Assembly (NCBI GenBank): GCA_026397315.1
Contig: JAPLVC010000001.1
Span: 1-64,000 of the forward strand
Reading direction: 5' to 3'
DNA length: 64,000 nucleotides
Source: Candidatus Aenigmatarchaeota archaeon
GTDB taxonomy: Archaea; Aenigmatarchaeota; Aenigmatarchaeia; QMZP01; QMZT01
Positions 58,218 through 64,000 of the stretch are shown here, in pieces. The stretch's first letter is position 1. The number at the start of each line of letters is the position of its first letter. The notes under the pieces are model-generated. The model saw only the letters and a list, made by a program, of their open reading frames with translations, had not been told where the DNA came from and made no database searches. The translations under genes were made by a program, and so were the position numbers.

Positions 58218-58766
58218 ATGGCAGGAATATTCGACCAACTGGTCCAAAACATGTCGAGAATGGGTTTCTTCCAGTTCTTATTTCCGTTCCTGCTCGCTTT
58301 GGCGATAGTCTACGGACTCCTGACATGGGCACTTGAAAAACAGATACCCAAGTCTGCTAGGGCGTTGGTTTCACTGATAGCGGCATTCTTCGTGATGCTG
58401 TACTCCAGCTGGAACGTCATGGTTGTGCAGTTCTTTGCCAACCTTTTCGGTCCATTCTTGGCGGTGGCCACGGGCATACTAGTGATAGTAATGCTGTTCG
58501 CTCTGGTCGGCTTCAAGGTTGAAACGCTCACCCAGGGGAAGTACAGCAAATGGGTACTAGTCTTGCTGATGGTATTCATTGGCATCGTGCTTTTCTTCGG
58601 AGCAGGCGCATCATACCTTATAGACGTGCCAGGATTTGCCATGAACTCTGACTTCTTTACAGTGATATTCTTCATCATAATACTCGCTGTAGTGATGTTC
58701 TGGCTATCGAAAGAAGGCGAGGGTGGCGGAAGCGCAGCGACGCCTACGACTGGAGGAAAGTCGTAA
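58218..58766 (+). CDS. Four-helix membrane protein, paralog B
   Basis: A 182-residue membrane protein with four helices and a Gly/Ser/Thr-rich tail (GEGGGSAATPTTGGKS). Its first 60 residues align with the 56945 protein by eye (MAxIF, LPF/FPF, LAIVYG, then a second helix with AFF). Proteins of this general shape are frequent in uncultivated archaea, without assigned function. A T-rich run after the stop may be its terminator. The duplication inside one locus suggests two related subunits of one membrane assembly. Confidence 0.72.
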   Translation: MAGIFDQLVQNMSRMGFFQFLFPFLLALAIVYGLLTWALEKQIPKSARALVSLIAAFFVMLYSSWNVMVVQFFANLFGPFLAVATGILVIVMLFALVGFKVETLTQGKYSKWVLVLLMVFIGIVLFFGAGASYLIDVPGFAMNSDFFTVIFFIIILAVVMFWLSKEGEGGGSAATPTTGGKS

Positions 58767-58851
58767 AGTTTTTTCTTTTTTGCTTTTGCTTTATTTTGCA
58801 TGCTCAGCGGCAGCAATATTTATTGCGGCCCGCCAAGACATTCATGAGAAC

Positions 58852-59190
58852 ATGAACAGGAAAAAGCCCGAGGCCTGGACCAAGCTCGCCAGAGAGCGCA
58901 TGCAGATATTGCTAGCGCTGGCTGAGGTCGAGGCTGGAGCGCATCCTAAACGCTCGAAGCGATACATAGAGCTTGCGAAAAAGATAGGCATGCGCTACAA
59001 CGTGCGGCTGAAAGCTACGAAGCGTTTCTGCCGCAAATGTTCATCGCCGCTGGTTCCGGGCGTGACATGCAGGATCCGCTCGAGAAAGGACAGGCAAGCC
59101 ATGGTAACGACATGCCTCAAATGCGGCGCTATATCGCGACACCCTTATATACGCGAGAAGAAAATTATTAAGCAAAGGAGAACTGCATGA
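58852..59190 (+). CDS. rnp4: RNase P protein component 4 (Rpp21/Rpr2)
   Basis: A 112-residue protein with N-terminal helices (WTKLARERMQILLALAEVEA) and a four-cysteine zinc site (CRKCSSPLVPG, then CLKCG), as in archaeal Rpp21. It pairs with Rpp29 in RNase P and helps 5' maturation of tRNAs. The ORF track extends 43 residues upstream into the neighbouring membrane gene's end; the ATG at 58852 gives the family's normal length. It overlaps the next gene by 4 bases (ATGA). Confidence 0.9.
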   Translation: MNRKKPEAWTKLARERMQILLALAEVEAGAHPKRSKRYIELAKKIGMRYNVRLKATKRFCRKCSSPLVPGVTCRIRSRKDRQAMVTTCLKCGAISRHPYIREKKIIKQRRTA

Positions 59191-59450
59191 AACTCGTCAT
59201 TTTCCTCAGCACGCTCGTCATTTTCATCTCGTGCTTTTTCATATTCTTCACTTTCGACTCCATGATAAAGACGAAGATGGTCTGCGACTACAAGGAAACG
59301 TTCAAGTGCAACGTCGTCGAGCTCAACTCGACCATCATATTCGGCATCCTGATAGTGGGCATGTTCCTTTTCGTGGACTGCATCGTGATGTACATAATGG
59401 TAAAGACATGGGTGCCGAACCTGTTCATGTACAGCTTTAGCCGAAGATAA
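59187..59450 (+). CDS. Small two-helix membrane protein
   Basis: An 87-residue membrane protein with two helices (VIFLSTLVIFISCFFIFF and FGILIVGMFLFVDCIVMYIMV) and a short external loop with two cysteines (VCDYKETFKCN). Its ATGA overlap with rnp4 shows translational coupling. It converges with the DUF106 gene. No family recognised. Confidence 0.6.
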   Translation: MKLVIFLSTLVIFISCFFIFFTFDSMIKTKMVCDYKETFKCNVVELNSTIIFGILIVGMFLFVDCIVMYIMVKTWVPNLFMYSFSRR

Positions 59451-59454
59451 CGCC

Positions 59455-60126
59455 TTATTCTACGCCCAGCAGCTTCCTGAACAACAGCGACGCTCCCATC
59501 AGGAAAATCAGTATATACCACGCCAGCCAGTTCAGGTAAGTCCATCCGACCAGCGGTACAGTGAACGGCAGCTTTACGGCGGTCTCCATCTTCGTCGAAT
59601 TGAGGTCGAGCGGGTTCACATCCCAGACGACGCTGCCGAACCTCACGAGCTCGCCCTTCGCATACGTCTTGTCGTCCGAGAAATCCCCGTTGTCGTTGGC
59701 GTCTATCGTCACCTTGTATTCCAGATCGCTTATCTTATCCGTCCTTATGGTGTGGTTAAAGTCCGCGAAAACGAAATGGCCCGTCGCCGAATTTTCGCTA
59801 GCGGACGCAGTCTGGACGATCACGCTGCCGTACGTCTGGCTCAGGAAGCCGAACGCCAGCAGGACTATGCCAAGGCTTATGAACATGGGCAGCATGTTCA
59901 TGCGCATCTGCTTCTGGCTCAGCTTCATCATCTCGCTGACGTATTCATTCGCTTTTTTGACGTCCTTTTCCTTCTGCGCTTCCTTGGACTTCTCCCTGTA
60001 GAACTTCATGTCTTCTTTTATCTTGCGCATCTCTGCCGGTTTGTTGAAGATTCGATAGACTAAGCTGGATACGAATGAGAGCAAGAGCGTCCACAGGAGG
60101 ATATCCTGGTAAGGAAGGAATATCAT
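59455..60126 (-). CDS. DUF106 protein (EMC3/TMCO1/Oxa1 superfamily)
   Basis: A 223-residue membrane protein insertase-like protein. A first helix, a charged coiled coil (PAEMRKIKEDMKFYREKSKEAQ), two further helices around 80-100 and 190-215, and an external beta-rich insertion (about 105-185) are visible. The coiled coil between helices 1 and 2 is the DUF106/EMC3 hallmark. The insertion of about 80 residues between the later helices looks larger than in common archaeal members. It lies 10 bases after adkA; adkA next to DUF106 is a conserved archaeal order, usually with secY. Confidence 0.85.
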   Translation of the reverse strand: MIFLPYQDILLWTLLLSFVSSLVYRIFNKPAEMRKIKEDMKFYREKSKEAQKEKDVKKANEYVSEMMKLSQKQMRMNMLPMFISLGIVLLAFGFLSQTYGSVIVQTASASENSATGHFVFADFNHTIRTDKISDLEYKVTIDANDNGDFSDDKTYAKGELVRFGSVVWDVNPLDLNSTKMETAVKLPFTVPLVGWTYLNWLAWYILIFLMGASLLFRKLLGVE

Positions 60127-60135
60127 AAAAACCGC

Positions 60136-60654
60136 CTACTGTTTGAGCATCTCCCCGAGCTCTTTCATCGAGTCCATCATCTTCTTCTCGTGGAACTTTA
60201 TTATCTTGAGCGCGGAGCCGGAAGCGGAAGAATAGATCGAAGCGTAATAGCGGTTTATGCGCTGGTGCTCGTTCGTCTTGTCGTCGCCTGGCGTGTCTCC
60301 CGCTTTTTCAAAAACGACTATAGAGTCCGGTCTGAACGAGCGGAAAAATTCATCAGGTATGGCCCTCACGTAGCCGTATCTGGTGAGGAACGTGAGATAA
60401 CCGCTGACTATTATGTTGCCTTTCTGATCCTTCAGTTTGGTGATCATTATCTTCTGCAACTTGTCGTAGAACTTGGCGGCGACCTTCCTGATCGCGTCTA
60501 TGTCCGGGATTTCCCCGATCTCCTCGGCCAAGTTCTCTATCTTGTCGAAGTCGACGACCGTGAAATCGTTCTTTCTCCCCGCGTGCTGGAGCGCCAAGTC
60601 TACGAGAGTCGCCTTGTCTATGCCGTAAACGCCTGAGATGAAAATCAGCTTCAT
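60136..60654 (-). CDS. adkA: Archaeal-type adenylate kinase with atypical P-loop
   Basis: A 172-residue P-loop kinase of the archaeal AdkA type, expected to convert AMP and ATP into two ADP. The N terminus reads FISGVYGIDKATL, which keeps the lysine and threonine of Walker A but has ID where GxGK/GVGG is usual. The LID-like region and the EHQRINRYYASIYSSASG segment match the AdkA pattern. Order adkA-DUF106 supports the call. The changed P-loop leaves some doubt over full activity. AMP is also the substrate of the AMP phosphorylase in this window. Confidence 0.75.
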   Translation of the reverse strand: MKLIFISGVYGIDKATLVDLALQHAGRKNDFTVVDFDKIENLAEEIGEIPDIDAIRKVAAKFYDKLQKIMITKLKDQKGNIIVSGYLTFLTRYGYVRAIPDEFFRSFRPDSIVVFEKAGDTPGDDKTNEHQRINRYYASIYSSASGSALKIIKFHEKKMMDSMKELGEMLKQ

Positions 60655-60683
60655 AACACACCCTCCCGGATTGTATATTATTG

Positions 60684-61724
60684 CTATTGCTCTTTTAAAA
60701 TAGTTTTCAGCTTGGATATCAGGCTGTCGTCGCCCGGGTCCTTGCCGCGCAGCATGCCCAGGTATATGCTCACGAAGTCGAGCACGTACATGGTCGACAG
60801 CGCGCGAGAAAGCTCGTACGGGTAGACGGACCAGACCTCTATGACCGAGCGCGCCGACCTCTTTAGTAGTTCCTTGGTGAAGTTTATCCTCCTGCGCATG
60901 CGCTCATTCTCGCTGTTGTCGCGTATGATTATGACTGAAAAATTTCTCGAAAGCGCCGTGTCCTCCCACCCGAGGATCGAGTTGTGGTTGAGCTCGGGAT
61001 ACGTCTCGCACATGGCCACGACCTTCGAGTTCTCGTTGAACTGCGTTCTAGCGCGGTAGACGACGGGCTCGTATATGCCGAAACCATGGATGACAGGAAC
61101 CGAGTTGATCAGCTTGTAGGCGATGCGCTTCGCTGGATTGTCCTTCATGAGCTTCGATGACTTTATTTCGTCCCTCGTTTCCTTGAGATTCTTGATGACG
61201 AGGTCAAGGTTCTGCTTCTCCAGAAACTTCGCTTTTTCCAGAATCGCTATGATGGGGAAAAGCATGTGGCCTATCGCGAAGCGCGGCTTGAGCCCCTTCG
61301 GGACGCGCATGCACGCCAGGCCGCGCCTGCAGCACTCGCGTTCGAGCTCGCCTCCCGAGGTTATGGCGAATATCTCACACTTCCTTTTGACGGCTTCTCT
61401 GAAGGCGGAAAGCGTCTCTTCAGTATCGCCGGAATAGCTGACGAAGAAAACCATGTCGCCGTTCTTCACGTATGCGGGCAGGCCATACCCTTTGAGAACG
61501 CGTATTTCATTGTTGGGGAAAACGCCCGCGAGCATGTCGCCCACTATACCCGAGCCGCCCATGCCGCACACGAAGACGCGCTCAGGCTTCTTCAGCTTAA
61601 GGTCTCCCGCGAATTTCTTCCCTGACGCAATCGCCTCCTCGCACTGCTCGGGGAATTTCTCGAGAGAAGCGACCACTTTGGAAAGGTCAAGCTTTTCCAT
61701 TTCCTTCTGGTCGTCAAGAATCAT
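60684..61724 (-). CDS. Bifunctional phosphoglucose/phosphomannose isomerase
   Basis: A 346-residue SIS-domain isomerase of the archaeal PGI/PMI family that interconverts glucose/mannose 6-phosphate and fructose 6-phosphate. Seen are CGMGGSGIVGDML, the SIS motif FVSYSGDTEETLS, an active-site glutamate region FNENSKVVAMCETYPELNHN and a C-terminal YLGMLRGKDPGD. The length matches the family. It is 17 bases downstream of serS and 29 bases upstream of adkA, so it is likely to be co-transcribed. Confidence 0.9.
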   Translation of the reverse strand: MILDDQKEMEKLDLSKVVASLEKFPEQCEEAIASGKKFAGDLKLKKPERVFVCGMGGSGIVGDMLAGVFPNNEIRVLKGYGLPAYVKNGDMVFFVSYSGDTEETLSAFREAVKRKCEIFAITSGGELERECCRRGLACMRVPKGLKPRFAIGHMLFPIIAILEKAKFLEKQNLDLVIKNLKETRDEIKSSKLMKDNPAKRIAYKLINSVPVIHGFGIYEPVVYRARTQFNENSKVVAMCETYPELNHNSILGWEDTALSRNFSVIIIRDNSENERMRRRINFTKELLKRSARSVIEVWSVYPYELSRALSTMYVLDFVSIYLGMLRGKDPGDDSLISKLKTILKEQ

Positions 61725-61741
61725 GTTTTCCTCAAATCCAA

Positions 61742-63115
61742 TTATTTGTGTTTTTTTGTGTGTTTTTCCTCTTTTGCCACAGGTTTTTTCGGGGCTATCT
61801 CGCTGAAGCCCGTATATTTTACCAGCGCCTTGGGAATTTTTATCGTACCATCTCTCGTCTGGCAGTTCTCGAGTATCGCCGTTATCGCGCGCTCAGTCGC
61901 GATGGCAGTCGAGTTTAGAGTATGGACAACTTCTGTTTCTCCGTGTTTGTTCATGAACCTTATACCCAGCTTCCTGGGCTGGTAGTCCGTGCAGTTGGAG
62001 CACGACACCATCTCGCGGAAAGCGCCCTGCGCGGGCATCCACGCCTCGAGGTCGTATTTTATCGCTGCGTTGTCGTTCATCTCGCCAGAGCAGACGGATA
62101 TCACCCTGTAAGGGATGCCCAGCTTCTGGTAAATCGCTTCGGCATTGCCTATGAGCTTCTCGAACCATTTCTCCGATTCGCATGGCTTGCAGAAGACGAA
62201 CTGCTCGACCTTGTCGAACTGATGGACGCGGAATATGCCTTTCGTGTCCTTGCCGTGCGACCCTGCCTCGCGCCTGAAGTTCGTGGAGAAACCGGCGTAT
62301 GTTTTAGGCAGGTCTTTCTCCTGGAATATTTCTCCCATGTGATACGCGGCCAGCGTCTGTTCGGCGGTTGCTATCAGGTAAAGGTCCTCGCCTTCGATCT
62401 TGTAGAGCTGGCTCTCGAAGTCCGCCAGCTCGGCCGCGGCGGAAATCGCCGCCTTCTGCAGCATGAAAGGGGTCCACATCGGAGTGAATCCTTGTTCTAT
62501 AAGGAAGTCAAAAGCGAATCTTATGAGAGCGAGGTTGAGAATGACCAGCTCGTTTTTCAGGTAGTAAAACCTCGCTCCAGCGAGCTTCGCCGCCTTGTCC
62601 GTGTCGGCCAGGTCGAGGCTCTGCAGAAGTTCCGTATGGCCTTTCGGCTCGAAATGCATCGGCTCGAATTCCAGCTTGCCGCGCGTGTCGCGCTTGAAGC
62701 TTTCCATGTCCTTGAGAAGCACGAGAGGCTTGCCCCACGCGCGTATGAACTTGTTCTCCTGGTCGCCATTGCCAACATTGACGTCCTTGTGCAGGATGTT
62801 GCCTATCTTATACCTGTAAATGTCGCGCTCGGCGAGAAGCGCTTCGGCCTTCTTGTCGCTGTGTTCTATCTCCTCGTTTATCTTCCTCATCTCGTGGATT
62901 TTTTCATCCGCTTTCTTGCCCGCCTTCTTCATCTCGGCAATCTCGCGGGAAACAGTGTTCCTCTTGCATTTCAGCGCCTCGACGTGCTTCAGTACGTCAC
63001 GCCATTCCTTGTCAAGCTCCACGACCTTCTCGACGACGGCCGGGTTCTTGTACCTTTTCTTTTCCGAGTCTATGACTGCCTCCGGATTTGTCCTGAAAAT
63101 CTGTATGTCAAGCAT
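61742..63115 (-). CDS. serS: Seryl-tRNA synthetase
   Basis: A 457-residue class II synthetase of the common (not the methanogen-type) form. The N-terminal antiparallel coiled coil spans about 25-110 and binds the tRNA-Ser long arm. Motif 2 is TNFRREAGSHGKDTKGIFRVHQF and motif 3 is LNSTAIATERAITAILEN. The zinc-binding pattern of methanogen SerRS is absent. A Lys-rich tail (KKPVAKEEKHTKKHK) ends the protein. The gene lies 8 bases after apt on the same strand. Confidence 0.94.
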   Translation of the reverse strand: MLDIQIFRTNPEAVIDSEKKRYKNPAVVEKVVELDKEWRDVLKHVEALKCKRNTVSREIAEMKKAGKKADEKIHEMRKINEEIEHSDKKAEALLAERDIYRYKIGNILHKDVNVGNGDQENKFIRAWGKPLVLLKDMESFKRDTRGKLEFEPMHFEPKGHTELLQSLDLADTDKAAKLAGARFYYLKNELVILNLALIRFAFDFLIEQGFTPMWTPFMLQKAAISAAAELADFESQLYKIEGEDLYLIATAEQTLAAYHMGEIFQEKDLPKTYAGFSTNFRREAGSHGKDTKGIFRVHQFDKVEQFVFCKPCESEKWFEKLIGNAEAIYQKLGIPYRVISVCSGEMNDNAAIKYDLEAWMPAQGAFREMVSCSNCTDYQPRKLGIRFMNKHGETEVVHTLNSTAIATERAITAILENCQTRDGTIKIPKALVKYTGFSEIAPKKPVAKEEKHTKKHK

Positions 63116-63123
63116 GTTAGCAC

Positions 63124-63660
63124 CTACTCTTCGGCGTCGTAATTGACTACGCTGAAAACATCATAACCCTTAAGCTTCTCCCGCCCCTTGAGGAAGCTCA
63201 GCTCTATCAGTATCGATATGCCTACAACGTTGCCACCGAGCCTTTCGACGAGTTTCGTCGCCGCTTCCAGCGTCCCTCCGGTCGCCAGCAAATCGTCGAC
63301 TATGAGAACCGTTTCGCCTTTCTTTATCGCGTCCTCGTGTATTTCGAACGCGTCTTTCGAATATTCCGTATCGAACTCCTCGCGCAGCTTTTTCCACGGC
63401 AGTTTGCCCGGCTTGCGCAAAGGCACGAAGCCCGCGCCAAGCTCGTAAGCTATCGCTGAACCCAGGATGAAGCCGCGGCTCTCGGCGGAAACGACTTTAT
63501 CTATGCGTCTGCCATCGAAATGCGACATCATCTGCTTCACGGAACTGCGGAAAGCATTCGCGTCCTGCAGGAGCGTGGTGATGTCCTTGAACATTATGCC
63601 TTTCTTCGGAAAATCAGGCACGGTGCGTATCTTTGACCTCAAATCAACCTTGTTCTCCAT
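63124..63660 (-). CDS. apt: Adenine phosphoribosyltransferase
   Basis: A 178-residue type I phosphoribosyltransferase. The PRPP motif is VLIVDDLLATGGT (residues about 118-130), and the N terminus DLRSKIRTVPDFPKKGIMFKD followed by ESRGFILGSAIAYELG is typical of Apt. It makes AMP from adenine and PRPP. With AMP phosphorylase and RuBisCO in the same window, it could return the adenine released from AMP. It heads the apt-serS-PGI/PMI-adkA-DUF106 group, whose genes are separated by 8-29 bases. Confidence 0.93.
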   Translation of the reverse strand: MENKVDLRSKIRTVPDFPKKGIMFKDITTLLQDANAFRSSVKQMMSHFDGRRIDKVVSAESRGFILGSAIAYELGAGFVPLRKPGKLPWKKLREEFDTEYSKDAFEIHEDAIKKGETVLIVDDLLATGGTLEAATKLVERLGGNVVGISILIELSFLKGREKLKGYDVFSVVNYDAEE

Positions 63661-63769
63661 GTTATCAATATTGTTTCAGCGGTTTTAAATAAAATATAGC
63701 GTCCTTGGGTTAAACTTTTTTTAGACCTATTTACTTACAACGCTACCTTATAGAAACGAGAGTGGTGGT

Positions 63770-64000
63770 ATGAAAGAGGGAGACGAAATTTGGGCTAGAA
63801 TGGAAAAAATAAAAAATATGGACGTAAACGCAGAAAACATAAAGACTGTGGTTGAGTTCGACAAGTTGAATGAAATAAACGGACTAACGCCGGGAACAAG
63901 AGTCGGTCACCTAACAATGCTGAGGCATCTTCTGACATATTGTGGCGGCAAACCATTTACCGAGTTGACTGGCTCAGACATAAGGGAGTTCATGGGATTG
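63770..64000 (+). CDS. Tyrosine recombinase/integrase, N-terminal part (runs off the window)
   Basis: The first 77 codons only. The sequence (VVEFDKLNEINGLTPGTRVG, then LTMLRHLLTYCGGKPFTELT and SDIREFMG) matches the SAM-like core-binding domain of phage integrase/Xer-type tyrosine recombinases. The ATG follows GGTGGT. The catalytic domain with its R-H-R-Y residues lies beyond the window, so XerA-like chromosome resolution cannot be told from a mobile-element integrase. Confidence 0.7.
   Translation, partial: MKEGDEIWARMEKIKNMDVNAENIKTVVEFDKLNEINGLTPGTRVGHLTMLRHLLTYCGGKPFTELTGSDIREFMGL

Noticed and set aside
61922-63142. 406-residue plus-strand ORF
   Set aside because: Antisense to serS; no independent support.
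1-64000. CRISPR array
   Set aside because: No regularly spaced identical repeats with unique spacers were seen; the only repeats are coding modules and the flanking dehydrogenase copy.

Overview
The window is archaeal. It carries an archaeal RNA polymerase subunit D, the RNase P protein Rpp21/Rnp4, the Hel308 helicase, archaeal adenylate kinase next to a DUF106/EMC3-like protein, archaeal apgM phosphoglycerate mutase, an NFACT/NEMF (Rqc2-like) protein, two tRNAs with bulge-helix-bulge type introns, TATA-type promoters, and GGTGA/GGAGG Shine-Dalgarno sites mixed with apparently leaderless starts. A form-III-type RuBisCO with AMP phosphorylase, a class II lysyl-tRNA synthetase, many Cys-rich modular surface proteins and small membrane proteins of unknown family suggest an uncultivated small-genome lineage, probably DPANN. 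That placement is inference; the phylum cannot be fixed from this window.

Layout. 0-3 kb: a secreted parallel beta-helix protein flanked on both sides by copies of the 3' end of a zinc alcohol dehydrogenase gene. 3-11 kb (minus strand): the dehydrogenase, an LsrF-like class I aldolase, an MtnA-type sugar-phosphate isomerase, two membrane pyrophosphatases (one with the K+-dependent and one with the K+-independent signature) and a HAD phosphatase. 11-22 kb: a PIN protein, an unusually short SMC, DUF192, dCMP deaminase, a half-size MFS protein, Hel308, acylphosphatase, a frameshifted gene and the NFACT protein. 21-25 kb: rbcL, AMP phosphorylase and apgM in a row, forming a nucleotide-to-glycolysis route (AMP to ribose 1,5-bisphosphate, to RuBP, to 3-phosphoglycerate, to 2-phosphoglycerate). 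The ribose-1,5-bisphosphate isomerase is not obvious; the MtnA-type protein is the only relative in view, and apt at 63 kb could recycle the released adenine.

25-46 kb is a cell-surface and secretion region: a PqqD-M50 membrane protease, a cytoplasmic eight-bladed PQQ-type propeller, a type II/IV secretion ATPase, a 1950-residue Cys-rich secreted protein, a double-length TadC/FlaJ-like platform protein, tRNA-His and LysRS, a degenerate membrane-anchored PLD protein, a 1306-residue membrane-anchored surface protein and an M48 protease. The giant protein lies directly between the ATPase and platform genes, so it is the best candidate substrate of, or external part of, that machine.

46-54 kb holds small conserved genes (YdeI, a possibly PC4-like protein, DUF3467), an S2P protease, an HD phosphohydrolase, an intron-containing tRNA-Leu with an apparent AAG anticodon, rpoD, an intron-containing tRNA-Gln, a pilin-like protein and ftsZ. 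54-58.8 kb is a block with no recognisable families apart from a HELAH zincin-like protein: several short multi-spanning membrane proteins and two soluble orphans, partly AT-rich. 58.8-63.7 kb returns to core genes (rnp4, DUF106, adkA, PGI/PMI, serS, apt). The window ends inside a probable tyrosine recombinase.

The strongest leads for an undescribed system are the secretion locus with its cassette-built giant Cys-rich protein and the membrane-protein block beside ftsZ.
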